From positions 1 to 64,000 of the forward strand of contig DATLYW010000019.1 of assembly GCA_035574315.1 (NCBI GenBank): a stretch of DNA of 64,000 nt, written 5' to 3'. Positions 25,232 through 39,279 of this stretch are shown here, piece after piece. Each line of letters starts with the position of its first letter. The stretch's first letter is position 1. The position numbers were made by a program, and so were the translations under genes. Below the pieces are notes generated by a model that saw only the letters and a list, made by a program, of their open reading frames with translations, did no database searches and was not told the DNA's origin. This DNA comes from Candidatus Zixiibacteriota bacterium. GTDB taxonomy: Bacteria; Desulfobacterota; Binatia; UBA9968.

Positions 25232-27529
25232 ATGAAGAAAACGCGCAGTTACGCGGTCGTGGGCAAGAGCGCCCATCGCGTCGACAGCATCGAGAAGGTC
25301 ACCGGAAAGGCGATCTACACGGGAGACATCGAGCTTCCCGGGATGGCCTACGCCAAGATCCTGCGCAGCCCGGTGGCCCACGCGAAGCTGGTCCGGGTCG
25401 ACGCCGCCCGGGCCTACGACGTTCCCGGAGTGATCGCGGTTCTGACGCGCGACGACCTCGGCGGTCTCAATTACCGCTACGGCGCGACGTACAAGGACCA
25501 GTGCATCGTGGCCGTCGACAAGGTCCGCTACGTCGGCGACCCCGTGGCCGCGGTCCTGGCCGAGGAGCCGCTGGCGGCCGAGGAAGCGCTCGATCGGATC
25601 GAGGTCGAGTACGAGGACCTGCCGCACGTCGACGATCTCGAGCAGGCGCTCGCCGAGGGCGCTCCGCTGGTGCACGAGGAAGAGGTGGCCCGCGCCGAGC
25701 TGCGCGGCTCGACCTACGGCGCGCCGGAGCGTTTCAAGGGCACCAACGTCTGCTATTACTTCGGCTACGAGCGCGGCGACCTCGCGCGCGGCTTCGAGAA
25801 AGCCGATCACGTCTTCGAGGACACTTTCCGCTTCCACAAGGTGCAGCATTGCTCCCTCGAGCCGCACACCAACATCGCCTACTGGGACGGAGAGAAGTTC
25901 ACCGTCTGGAGCTCCTGCCAGGACCCCTTCACGCTGCGCGACCACCTGTCGGCGATCTTCAGCCTGCCGCTCAGCCGGGTGCGCGTCATCGTCCCGTATG
26001 TCGGCGGCGGCTACGGCGGCAAGCTGTACGTCAAGGCGGAGCCGATCACCGCTGCGCTGTCGTGGAAAACGCGGCGGCCGGTGAAGCTCGTGCTCTCCTT
26101 CGGCGAAAGCTTCAAGACTGTCACGCGCCACGCCGCGCGCGTCACGCTCCGGACAGGGGTCACGCGTGACGGAAAGCTGGTCGCGCGCGAGTGCCGGATC
26201 TTCACCGACACGGGCGCGTACGCCGACGCCGGCCCGCGCGTGACGCAGAAGGCGGGCTATCGCTCCCTCGGTCCGTACCGCATTCCCAACGCCAGGATCG
26301 AGGCGCACGGGGTCTACACCAACACGATCCCCGCCGGGGCGTTTCGCGGCTTCGGCAGCGTCCAGGTGACGTGGGCGTACGAGTCGCAGATGGACCTGAT
26401 CGCCGAGCGGCTGGGGATCGACCCCGTCGAGCTGCGGCTCAAGAACCTCCTCAGGAAAGGGGAGGTCTACACCGCCGGCGACACGCCCGTCGACTGCGAT
26501 CTCAAGGAAGGCCTGCTCAAGGTGGCCGAGGCGATCAAGTGGAACGAGCCGCCCTCCCGGCCGAACCGCGGCAAGGGTATCGCCATGTGCATGAAGGACG
26601 CGGGCGGCACGTACAAGGTGGCTGGCGCCGCCGTGCGGATCTCATCGGACGGGAGCGCCGTCCTGCTCACGGGAACGGTGGAGATCGGCCAGGGGCCGCG
26701 GACCGCGCTCAGCCAGATCGTCGCCGAGGAGCTGGCCATGGACCTCGGGCGCATTTCCGTGGCGCAGCTCGACACCGACGTCACGCCTTACGACATCTCG
26801 ACCAGCGCGAGCAGCTCGACCGTGGTGATGGGGCTTGCCGTGCAGCGCGCGGCCCAGGACGCCAGAAAACAGTTGCTGCAGTGCGCTGCCAAGGTGCTCA
26901 AGCGAAAGCCCTCCGGCCTCGTCTTGCGGGACGGGGCGGTTCACACGCGCGACGGCCGCTCGCTCCCGTACGGCAGGGTGATCGTGGAGTTCTTCGGCAG
27001 CAGGGCCGGTGAGATCATCGGCCGTGGCCTCTATCGCGACAAGCGCACCCCCAAGGCCGTGCTCGGCTCGCCGACGACGTTCTGGGAGGTGGCGTGGGGC
27101 GGCGTCGAGCTGGAAGTCGACACCGAGACAGGCGCGATCCAGCTCCTGAACTACGTTTCCGCCACCGACGTCGGCAAGGCGATCAATCCCGAGCAGGTCG
27201 AAGGGCAGGACGAAGGCGCGGTGATGTTCGGCGTCGGCCACACGCTGCTCGAGGAGCTGGTGTACGACAGCGGCCAGCCGTTGAACGCCAACCTCGTCGA
27301 TTACAGGCTGCCGACCTTCGGCGACCTGCCGCAGAACCTCACCACCGTGCTGATCGAGAACGGCAACGGGCCGGGGCCCTTCGGCGCCAAGGGAATGGGA
27401 GAAGGGGGACTGCTGCCCCTCGCCCCGGCGATCGCCGGGGCGGTTTCCAGGGCCGTTGGCGTACGCATCCAGGACCTGCCGCTGACGCCTCCGAAGGTTT
27501 GGACAGCGATTCAGGCCAGGCGCGGCTGA
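25232..27529 (+). CDS. Xanthine dehydrogenase family large (molybdopterin-binding) subunit
   Basis: 765-residue molybdenum hydroxylase large subunit. The N-terminal DKVTGKAIYTGDIELPGM-like domain, GGGYGGK near residue 257, GAFRGFG near 369 and GAKGMGEGGLLP near 717-728, with the catalytic Glu, are all present. Such subunits hydroxylate aromatic rings or aldehydes and are usually paired with FAD and [2Fe-2S] subunits, which are missing here. Either those subunits are elsewhere or this is a lone paralogue. Placed after ubiD and a mini zinc ribbon. A MocA-like enzyme at 6.3 kb could supply the cytosine dinucleotide cofactor. Confidence 0.92.
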   Translation: MKKTRSYAVVGKSAHRVDSIEKVTGKAIYTGDIELPGMAYAKILRSPVAHAKLVRVDAARAYDVPGVIAVLTRDDLGGLNYRYGATYKDQCIVAVDKVRYVGDPVAAVLAEEPLAAEEALDRIEVEYEDLPHVDDLEQALAEGAPLVHEEEVARAELRGSTYGAPERFKGTNVCYYFGYERGDLARGFEKADHVFEDTFRFHKVQHCSLEPHTNIAYWDGEKFTVWSSCQDPFTLRDHLSAIFSLPLSRVRVIVPYVGGGYGGKLYVKAEPITAALSWKTRRPVKLVLSFGESFKTVTRHAARVTLRTGVTRDGKLVARECRIFTDTGAYADAGPRVTQKAGYRSLGPYRIPNARIEAHGVYTNTIPAGAFRGFGSVQVTWAYESQMDLIAERLGIDPVELRLKNLLRKGEVYTAGDTPVDCDLKEGLLKVAEAIKWNEPPSRPNRGKGIAMCMKDAGGTYKVAGAAVRISSDGSAVLLTGTVEIGQGPRTALSQIVAEELAMDLGRISVAQLDTDVTPYDISTSASSSTVVMGLAVQRAAQDARKQLLQCAAKVLKRKPSGLVLRDGAVHTRDGRSLPYGRVIVEFFGSRAGEIIGRGLYRDKRTPKAVLGSPTTFWEVAWGGVELEVDTETGAIQLLNYVSATDVGKAINPEQVEGQDEGAVMFGVGHTLLEELVYDSGQPLNANLVDYRLPTFGDLPQNLTTVLIENGNGPGPFGAKGMGEGGLLPLAPAIAGAVSRAVGVRIQDLPLTPPKVWTAIQARRG

Positions 27530-27550
27530 GACTGCCGTTCCCCGCGGCCT

Positions 27551-28057
27551 TTACAGGGCCAGTCGCTCCCCGCAGCTCCGGCAGGTGGACAATCGCGGAT
27601 CGGCCTGGATCCTCCGCGTGGCGCGCGCCACGGCGTCCGTGGGGTCGTCGAAGCGAACATCGGTGGCGTAGAGCTCCGTGCCGCAGCTTTCGCAAACCCA
27701 GACGAACCGGTCGAGCTCTTCGGGCCGCCGCTTTCTTTCGACCACCAGCGTCCACGACCCTTCGCCGCGGCGCGGCGAGTGCGGCACATTGCGCGGCAGC
27801 AGAAGCATCTCGCCCGCCTTGAGGACCGCGACCTCGGGCCGTTTCCCGTTCTCCAGGTGATGGAGATTCAGTTCTCCTTCGAGCTGGTAGAAGATCTCGT
27901 CTCCGGGGTTGATGTGGAAGTCTTTCCGCCGGTTGGGACCGCGGGTGACGAAGGCGATGAAGTCGGAATCTTGCCAGATGACCCGGCGCTGTCCCCAGTC
28001 GCCCCGGTTCTCGTCGATCCAGCGCTGCAAATGAAACGCTTGCAGGTGAGGAAACAT
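27551..28057 (-). CDS. 3-hydroxyanthranilate 3,4-dioxygenase-like cupin
   Basis: 168-residue iron cupin. The metal site is visible as HINPGDEIFYQLEGEL (His near 50, Glu near 56) and LPRNVPHSPRR (His near 95). The C-terminus carries two Cys pairs (CESC and CRSC) forming the rubredoxin-like second metal site typical of bacterial 3-hydroxyanthranilate dioxygenase (NbaC/HAO type). GGAGGCGG just upstream supports ATG 28057. The enzyme opens the ring of 3-hydroxyanthranilate in tryptophan or nitrobenzoate breakdown. No other kynurenine-pathway gene is adjacent, so the true substrate may differ. Convergent with the molybdenum hydroxylase gene. Confidence 0.87.
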   Translation of the reverse strand: MFPHLQAFHLQRWIDENRGDWGQRRVIWQDSDFIAFVTRGPNRRKDFHINPGDEIFYQLEGELNLHHLENGKRPEVAVLKAGEMLLLPRNVPHSPRRGEGSWTLVVERKRRPEELDRFVWVCESCGTELYATDVRFDDPTDAVARATRRIQADPRLSTCRSCGERLAL

Positions 28058-28105
28058 ACCGCCTCCCTGGACGCCGGTTGCGCCGCCTGTATTGTATAGA
28101 TTCCG

Positions 28106-28615
28106 ATGCCCCTCAGAATCAAACGGGCCCGGCTTTGCCGCCTGCCGGCGTTGAGCTTGCCGCAGGGGCGGGTGGGGCTCATCTCCGACACCCACGGCCT
28201 GCTCCGCCCGGAGGCGGTCGCGGCACTGCAGGGTTCGGAGCTGATCATTCACGCGGGCGATATCGGCGGCCCGGGCGTTCTCGAGGGGCTCCGGCGGCTC
28301 TGTCCCGTCGCGGCGGTCCGCGGCAACAACGACCGCGGGGCTTGGGCGCGCGGCCTTCCCCTCGGCCTGGAGCTGCGCATCAACGATTTCGTTTGTTACG
28401 TCGTCCACGATCTGCGCGGCCTCGGCGCCCCGCCCGAGCCCCCGGCCGTGGTGATAAGCGGTCACTCGCACCGGCCGAAGGTGGAGAAATCGCCGGGCGC
28501 GCTCTTCGTCAACCCGGGGAGCGCCGGTCCACGCCGCTTCAAGCTCCCGGTCACGGTCGCCCGCCTGACGCTCGGCCGCGGTTCGGCCGGAGCCGAAATC
28601 GTCGAGATTCTCTGA
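28106..28615 (+). CDS. YfcE/MJ0936-type metallophosphoesterase
   Basis: 169-residue calcineurin-like phosphodiesterase. Metal ligands are all in place: SDTHG near residue 28, HAGDIGG near 49, RGNND near 71, and GHSHRP near 119. The C-terminal VNPGSAGPRR is the usual end of the family. It hydrolyses small phosphodiesters or nucleotides in vitro; physiological substrate unknown. The first 20 residues may be over-annotated, as the family normally starts near the SDTH strand. Confidence 0.9.
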   Translation: MPLRIKRARLCRLPALSLPQGRVGLISDTHGLLRPEAVAALQGSELIIHAGDIGGPGVLEGLRRLCPVAAVRGNNDRGAWARGLPLGLELRINDFVCYVVHDLRGLGAPPEPPAVVISGHSHRPKVEKSPGALFVNPGSAGPRRFKLPVTVARLTLGRGSAGAEIVEIL

Positions 28616-28639
28616 AGCGTGTCCCGCGCCGACTTCGGG

Positions 28640-28668
28640 TTGACATCGAAGGTCGGTCACGGTAGAAA
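28640..28668 (+). promoter_or_regulatory. Strong promoter of the pyrimidine operon
   Basis: TTGACA (28640-28645), a 17-base spacer and TAGAAA (28663-28668). Transcription should begin near 28675, just before the PyrR-binding hairpin. Confidence 0.7.
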
Positions 28669-28678
28669 AGAGCTGGTC

Positions 28679-28710
28679 CTTTTAAACCGATCCCGCGAGG
28701 TCGGTAAAGG
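28679..28710 (+). promoter_or_regulatory. PyrR-binding anti-antiterminator hairpin
   Basis: CCTTT (28679-28683) pairs with AAAGG (28706-28710) and ACCGA (28686-28690) pairs with TCGGT (28701-28705), leaving a small internal bulge and a ten-base loop. The loop and flanks read GATCCCGCGAGGTC, matching the PyrR recognition consensus UCCNGNGAGGY of Bacillus pyr attenuators. Uridine-nucleotide-loaded PyrR binding here would free the downstream terminator. Confidence 0.75.
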
Positions 28711-28744
28711 CACACGATGAACTTTTGTCGGGGAAATATGACAC

Positions 28745-28776
28745 AGGCCTCTTCCGTCCGGAGGAGGCCTTTTTTT
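28745..28776 (+). terminator. Attenuator terminator of the pyr operon
   Basis: An 11-bp stem (28745-28755 with 28760-28770, one G-U pair) closed by GTCC and followed by seven T residues ending at 28776. Antitermination is possible because GAGGTC (28697-28702, inside the PyrR hairpin) can pair with GGCCTC (28746-28751, the terminator's 5' arm). It ends only ten bases before pyrR. Confidence 0.85.
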
Positions 28777-28786
28777 ATGGCTTGAC

Positions 28787-29344
28787 GTGGCAGCCGAGAA
28801 GCAGATTCTCCTCGAGAAGGAAGATCTCGCCAGGACCGTGGCGCGGATGGCGCACGAGATCGTCGAGCGCACCGCGGGAGCGGCTCCGGTTCTGATCGGC
28901 ATCCGCTCGCGCGGCGTTCACCTGGCGCGTCGCCTGGCCCGCAAGATCGCGGAGTTCGGCAGGGCGGCCCCGGCCGTCGGAGCGATCGACATCACGCGCT
29001 TCCGCGACGACGGCGCTGCAACCGACGAGCCGGCGCTCCTCTCGCCGCGTGAGATCCCCGTCGCGGTCGACGACCGGACCGTGGTGCTCGTCGACGACGT
29101 CATCTATCGCGGCCGCACCATCCGGGCGGCGATGCAGGCGGTGGCGCGTTTCGGCAACCCCGCCCGCGTGCTGCTCGCGGTGCTGATCGATCGCGGCGCA
29201 CGCGAGCTTCCGATCCGTGCGGACATCGTCGGCCGCAACCTCGAAGCCGACGACGCCCGGCGGATCACGGTCTTGTTGGAAGAATCGGACGGCGTCGACC
29301 AGGTAGTGCTCACCGACTGGCCGCCGCGCGTCCAACAACCTTAG
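28787..29344 (+). CDS. pyrR: PyrR bifunctional pyrimidine operon regulator / uracil phosphoribosyltransferase
   Basis: 185-residue RNA-binding attenuation protein that senses UMP/UTP and PRPP. IGIRSRGVHLARRLA near 37-51, the PRPP loop [13 protein letters not shown] near 99-112 and LIDRGARELPIRADIVGRN near 133-151 are conserved. The usual VGKNVPTS block reads VGRNLEADD, so the C-terminal part has drifted, though EESDGVDQV is close to the family end. The start GTG 28787 has no ordinary ribosome site; the only GGAGGAGG lies inside the terminator stem 20 bases upstream. It heads an operon with pyrB-fusion, carA and carB and should regulate the leader that precedes it. Confidence 0.92.
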   Translation: MAAEKQILLEKEDLARTVARMAHEIVERTAGAAPVLIGIRSRGVHLARRLARKIAEFGRAAPAVGAIDITRFRDDGAATDEPALLSPREIPVAVDDRTVVLVDDVIYRGRTIRAAMQAVARFGNPARVLLAVLIDRGARELPIRADIVGRNLEADDARRITVLLEESDGVDQVVLTDWPPRVQQP

Positions 29345-29356
29345 GAGCCGATTGTC

Positions 29357-31276
29357 GTGCGCAGCCTGGTGTCGATTGCCGACCTCGGGAACGATGAGAT
29401 CGAAGCGATCTTCGAGCTCGCGGACGACGCGCCCGCCCTGGTGCGCGAGCGCCCCGCCGCCGGCAGGATCATGGCGACGTTGTTCTACGAGCCGAGCACC
29501 CGGACCCGGCTTTCTTTCGAATCGGCGATGCAGCGCCTCGGCGGTTCGGTCGTCAGCTGCTCCGACATGCGGTCGTCCTCGGCGGCCAAGGGCGAGAGCA
29601 TCGCCGACACCGCCAGGGTGGTATCGAGCTACGCCGATGTACTGGTCGTCCGCCACTACTGGGACGGCGCCGCCCAGGCGATGGCGGAGCACGCGGAGAT
29701 TCCGCTGATCAACGCCGGCGACGGCAGCCACGAGCATCCCACGCAGACGCTCTGCGACCTCTATACGCTCAGGCGGGAGAAGGGCGGGCTTAAGGGGCTC
29801 ACGGTGGTGGTCTGCGGCGACTTGAAGCACGGCCGGACGATTCACTCCCTGGTTTACGCGCTGGCCCGCTTCGGGGCCAACGTGGTGGCGCTGGCCGCGG
29901 CCGGCATGGAGCTTCCGGCTTTCGTGCTCGAGCGGCTCGAGAGAGAGTTCGGGTACGCGCCCGCGCCCCTCGCCTCCGACGATTTGCGGTCGGTGGTGAG
30001 CGAGACCGACGCCCTCTATCTCACGCCGCGCCAGCCGCACCGGCTCGCGCTGCTCACCGATCTCGACGCCGAGATCCAGCGCCGGCTGACCGGTATGGTC
30101 TCGGAGCTGCGCTACGACGCTTTCTACATGACGCGCAAGCAAAAGGAACGGCTCGGCGCCGAGAACGGCGGCGGCAGCTATCCGACGATCGGCTCGAGCT
30201 TTCTCGACTCGGAGCGCTTCAGGGACACGGTCGTCATGCATCCGCTGCCCCGCGTCGACGAGCTCTCGCCCGAGCTCGACCGCGACCGCCGCGGGGTCTA
30301 TTTCAAGCAGGCGGCCTACGGCGTTCCGGTGCGCATGGCCCTGCTCAAATTTATCCTGGGCGGGGAAGGCCGCGGGGCGGCCCCTGGGCCCTCGGTTCCC
30401 GTCTACGAGACACCCGAGCGGCTCGGACCGTCATGCCCGAACCCCAACTGCGTCACGGTCCGGGAGCCGGCTTCCACCCGGCACCGTTTCGGCCTGGTCT
30501 CCGGGGGGCCGGGGGGCGTCTTGATTCTTCGCTGCTTCTACTGCGATCACCCCTTCAAGGTCAGGCTCGTGGGCCACGCGCCGTCGAGGAAGTACTGCGC
30601 CTACGACATCGCGCTGGCGCCGCTCCTCAAGCGCTGGCTCGGCAGGCGCGAGCTGGTAGTGTTCGACTCGGTCAAGCAGGCCGAAGAGCTCGGGTACGAG
30701 CCTTACCGCTGCGGGCCCGAGCGCGTCGTGATGGACGAGGGCGAGATCGAGGCGGCGTTGCTCCGCCTGAGCGAGGAGATCCTGCGCGACACCGCGGAGC
30801 CGGAGCGCCTGTTCATCCTCGGCATCCGGAGCGGCGGCGCCTGGCTCGCGCGCCGCATCGCCGTGCGCATGGAGCTGGAACGAAAACGAAAGCTCGAGGT
30901 CGGAGAGATCGAGATCTACGGCGAGAGCGACGAAATCCGCCGCGTCGCGCCCGCCGACGCCGAGCTGGGTCCGGTCAATTTGCGCGACCGCGACGTGGTC
31001 CTCGTCGACGACGTGATCCATACCGGCCGGACCGCAAACCACGCCCTGAGCGTTCTCTTCCGATCGGGCCGCCCGAAATCCGTGCGCCTGGCGGTGCTCG
31101 TCGACCGCGGCCGGCGTCAGGTGCCGCTCAAGCCCAACTACGTCGGCAAGCACCTCCCCACCTCGGACCAGGAGCGGGTTCGCGTCAGGCTGCGCGAGCA
31201 GGAGCCGCAAAGCGCCGACAAGGTGACGCTCTACGCCGCCGAGGGCCCGGGCGAGGAGGTGCAGGAAATCGCATGA
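29357..31276 (+). CDS. pyrB: Three-part fusion: aspartate carbamoyltransferase (PyrB) - PyrI zinc domain - PyrR domain
   Basis: 639 residues, about twice the length of PyrB. Residues 1-335 are a complete aspartate carbamoyltransferase: STRTR at 47-51, SSSAAKGES at 73-81, HPTQ at 127-130 and HPLPRVDE at 295-302. Residues 355-402 match the zinc domain of PyrI: Cys360, Cys365, Cys393 and Cys396 in CPNPNC and CFYC. The PyrI allosteric domain is missing; instead residues 437-625 form a PyrR domain with [15 protein letters not shown], the PRPP loop [14 protein letters not shown] (547-560) and [10 protein letters not shown], which is closer to the PyrR consensus than the separate PyrR next door. Start GTG 29357 follows TAGGAG. 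carA overlaps the stop (ATGA). pyrC, usual at this place, is absent. A UMP/UTP-sensing PyrR fold could replace PyrI as the feedback sensor; that is inference. Confidence 0.92.
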   Translation: MRSLVSIADLGNDEIEAIFELADDAPALVRERPAAGRIMATLFYEPSTRTRLSFESAMQRLGGSVVSCSDMRSSSAAKGESIADTARVVSSYADVLVVRHYWDGAAQAMAEHAEIPLINAGDGSHEHPTQTLCDLYTLRREKGGLKGLTVVVCGDLKHGRTIHSLVYALARFGANVVALAAAGMELPAFVLERLEREFGYAPAPLASDDLRSVVSETDALYLTPRQPHRLALLTDLDAEIQRRLTGMVSELRYDAFYMTRKQKERLGAENGGGSYPTIGSSFLDSERFRDTVVMHPLPRVDELSPELDRDRRGVYFKQAAYGVPVRMALLKFILGGEGRGAAPGPSVPVYETPERLGPSCPNPNCVTVREPASTRHRFGLVSGGPGGVLILRCFYCDHPFKVRLVGHAPSRKYCAYDIALAPLLKRWLGRRELVVFDSVKQAEELGYEPYRCGPERVVMDEGEIEAALLRLSEEILRDTAEPERLFILGIRSGGAWLARRIAVRMELERKRKLEVGEIEIYGESDEIRRVAPADAELGPVNLRDRDVVLVDDVIHTGRTANHALSVLFRSGRPKSVRLAVLVDRGRRQVPLKPNYVGKHLPTSDQERVRVRLREQEPQSADKVTLYAAEGPGEEVQEIA

Positions 31277-32442
31277 GCACGAAAACGGCGATTCTGGCGC
31301 TGGCCGACGGCCGGGTCTACCGGGGAACCGCTTTCGGCGCGGAAGGGGAGGCGGTGGGCGAGGTGGTCTTCAACACGAGCATGACCGGCTATCAGGAGAT
31401 CCTCACCGACCCTTCCTACGAGGGACAGCTCGTCGCCATGACCTACCCGCAGATCGGCAACGTGGGCGTCAACCCGGAGGACGTGGAGTCGCGCAAACCG
31501 TTCGTGAAAGGGTTTATCGTCCGCGAATACACCGCGACGCCGAGCAACTGGCGCGCGGCCCAGCCGCTGCACGAGTACATGCGCGCCCACGGGATCGTCG
31601 GCATCCAGGGGATCGACACGCGCGCGCTGGTGCGCCACCTGCGCGACCACGGTACGCAGGAGGGTGTGATCTCGAGCGTCGAGCAGGACCCCGAGCGGCT
31701 CGTCGCCAGGGCCAAGGCATCGCCGGGCCTGATCGGGCGCGACCTCGTCGCCGCGGTCACCTGCGGCGAGCCCTACGACTGGAACGAGGGGCTGTGGGCG
31801 CCGGGGCGCGGTTATCGCCGGCGGGAGCCGGCCGAGGCCGGCCGCCGCAGGAAAAAAGACGATTTCTCGTCGCCGCGTTTTTTCGTGGTGGCGTACGACT
31901 ACGGCATCAAGTTCAACATCCTGCGCCACCTGGCCGAGTCGGGCTGCCGGGTCCGTGTCGTGCCCGCTCCGACCCCGGCCGAGGACGTTCTGGCCCTCGA
32001 CCCTGACGGAATCTTTCTCTCCAACGGGCCGGGCGATCCCGACGCGGTGCCGTACGCGAAGGAGAACGTCCGCAGGCTCCTGGGGCGAAAGCCGATCTTC
32101 GGCATCTGTCTGGGGCATCAGATCCTCGGCCTCGCGCTGGGGGGCCGCACCTACAAGCTCAAGTTCGGCCACCACGGGGGCAATCAGCCGGTCATGGACC
32201 TCACGACGCGCAAGGTCGAGATCACCGCACAGAACCACGGCTTCGCCGTGGATGCCGAATCGCTCAAAGGATCGGCCGAGGTGACCCACCTCAACCTCAA
32301 CGATCACACGGTCGAGGGGCTCGCCCACCGCGAGCTGCCGATCTTTTCCGTCCAGTATCATCCGGAATCGTCGCCCGGCCCCCACGACGCCGGTTATCTC
32401 TTCCGTCGGTTCGTCGAGATGATGCGGAAGCATCGAGGCTGA
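31273..32442 (+). CDS. carA: Carbamoyl-phosphate synthase small subunit
   Basis: 389-residue glutamine amidotransferase subunit. It releases ammonia from glutamine and channels it to CarB. The N-terminal domain begins [17 protein letters not shown] with the [20 protein letters not shown] block; the class-I amidotransferase domain carries FGICLGHQ with nucleophile Cys279 and the His-Glu pair in [16 protein letters not shown]. The start overlaps the pyrB-fusion stop by four bases, so translation is coupled. Confidence 0.97.
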   Translation: MSTKTAILALADGRVYRGTAFGAEGEAVGEVVFNTSMTGYQEILTDPSYEGQLVAMTYPQIGNVGVNPEDVESRKPFVKGFIVREYTATPSNWRAAQPLHEYMRAHGIVGIQGIDTRALVRHLRDHGTQEGVISSVEQDPERLVARAKASPGLIGRDLVAAVTCGEPYDWNEGLWAPGRGYRRREPAEAGRRRKKDDFSSPRFFVVAYDYGIKFNILRHLAESGCRVRVVPAPTPAEDVLALDPDGIFLSNGPGDPDAVPYAKENVRRLLGRKPIFGICLGHQILGLALGGRTYKLKFGHHGGNQPVMDLTTRKVEITAQNHGFAVDAESLKGSAEVTHLNLNDHTVEGLAHRELPIFSVQYHPESSPGPHDAGYLFRRFVEMMRKHRG

Positions 32443-32449
32443 GCCGCCC

Positions 32450-37883
<5,434 letters not shown>

Positions 37884-37904
37884 CGTCGGTTTGCGCGAGC
37901 CGAT

Positions 37905-37933
37905 TTGCTTCGCGTCCGACGATAGCTTATAAA
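37905..37933 (+). promoter_or_regulatory. Promoter of the aminotransferase-hom-apgM-glpX operon
   Basis: TTGCTT (37905-37910), exactly 17 bases, TATAAA (37928-37933). It sits in the 150-base gap after recG and about 100 bases before the aminotransferase start, so a leader of roughly 95 bases is expected. Confidence 0.6.
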
Positions 37934-38033
37934 TTCCTCAATTGAAGTCCTGGCACCCGCGCAGATCCGTTCGGGCAGCGGGCGCTCGGGCACCGCACAG
38001 GAGTTTATCCGGGAAAGGAAAGGTCAGGACCAG

Positions 38034-39212
38034 GTGGAGTTCCAGCGTATCAAGAGGCTTCCGCCGTACGTCTTCAGCATTATCGACGGCCTTAAAATGG
38101 AAGCACGCCGCCGGGGTGAAGACATCGTCGACTTCGGCATGGGCAATCCCGACTCGGCCACGCCGCCGCACGTGGTCGCCAAGCTGGTGGAGGCCGCGAG
38201 CAAGCCGCAAAACCACCGCTACTCGGTCTCCCGCGGGATCTACAAGCTGCGCGCCGCGATCTCGGACTGGTACCGGCGCCGCTATCAGGTCGAGGTCGAT
38301 CCGGACACGGAAGCGATCGTCACGATCGGCGCCAAGGAAGGCCTCTCCCACCTGGCCTGGGCCATTATCGACTCGGGCGACGTGGTGCTCTGCCCGAGCC
38401 CGACCTATCCGATCCACCAGTACGCGGTGGTGCTCGCCGGCGGGGATTTGCGCTGCATCCCCCTCACCACCGGGGAGACCTTCCTCGGGCTTCTCGAGGA
38501 GGCGGTCAAGCAGACCTGGCCGAAGCCGAAGCTCTTGATCATCAGTTTTCCGCACAATCCGACCACGGAGGTGGTGGAGCTGGATTTTTTCGAGCGGGTC
38601 GTGCGCTTCGCCCAGGAGCACGAAATGCTGGTGATCCACGATCTCGCGTACGCGGACCTCACGTTCGACGGCTATCGGGCGCCGAGCTTTCTCCAGGCCC
38701 CCGGCGCCAAGGATCTGGGCGTGGAATTTTTCTCGCTCTCGAAAAGCTACAACATGCCGGGCTGGCGCGTGGGCTTTGCGGTCGGCAACCGCGACATCAT
38801 CCACGCGCTCGCGCGGATCAAGAGCTATCTCGACTACGGCATTTTCCAGCCCATCCAGATCGCCGCCATTCACGCGCTCAACGGCCCCCAGGATTGCGTG
38901 GAGAGCATCCGGGCGATGTATCAGAAGCGGCGCGACTGCCTGGTGGACGGCCTCGACCGGGCCGGCTGGAAGATCAAGAGGCCCAAGGGAACGATGTTCG
39001 TCTGGGCGGAGATCCCCGAGCAGGCGAAGCCGATGGGCTCGGTCGAGTTTTCCAAGTTTCTTCTCCAGGAGGCGAAGGTGGCGGTCTCCCCGGGGATCGG
39101 CTTCGGCCAGTACGGCGACCAGTTCGTGCGCTTCGCCCTGATCGAAAACGAGCATCGCACGAAGCAGGCGGTCCGCAACATCCGGCGGGCGCTGGGAAAG
39201 CTCCTCGACTGA
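38034..39212 (+). CDS. AlaC-like class I/II aminotransferase (PLP)
   Basis: 392-residue fold-type I aminotransferase. The opening [19 protein letters not shown] and [12 protein letters not shown] are typical of AlaC (glutamate-pyruvate aminotransferase) and of related LL-diaminopimelate aminotransferases. The PLP Lys is Lys237 in [12 protein letters not shown]. The start is GTG 38034 with AAAGGAAAGG upstream. It is 68 bases upstream of homoserine dehydrogenase, an arrangement seen in deltaproteobacteria, so a role in alanine or aspartate-family nitrogen flow is likely. Confidence 0.92.
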   Translation: MEFQRIKRLPPYVFSIIDGLKMEARRRGEDIVDFGMGNPDSATPPHVVAKLVEAASKPQNHRYSVSRGIYKLRAAISDWYRRRYQVEVDPDTEAIVTIGAKEGLSHLAWAIIDSGDVVLCPSPTYPIHQYAVVLAGGDLRCIPLTTGETFLGLLEEAVKQTWPKPKLLIISFPHNPTTEVVELDFFERVVRFAQEHEMLVIHDLAYADLTFDGYRAPSFLQAPGAKDLGVEFFSLSKSYNMPGWRVGFAVGNRDIIHALARIKSYLDYGIFQPIQIAAIHALNGPQDCVESIRAMYQKRRDCLVDGLDRAGWKIKRPKGTMFVWAEIPEQAKPMGSVEFSKFLLQEAKVAVSPGIGFGQYGDQFVRFALIENEHRTKQAVRNIRRALGKLLD

Positions 39213-39279
39213 TGCCGGGGCGCCGAGCGCTTTCGCCGGCGCCGCTGCCTTTCAACATCGTCCGCGCGAGAAGACTAGC

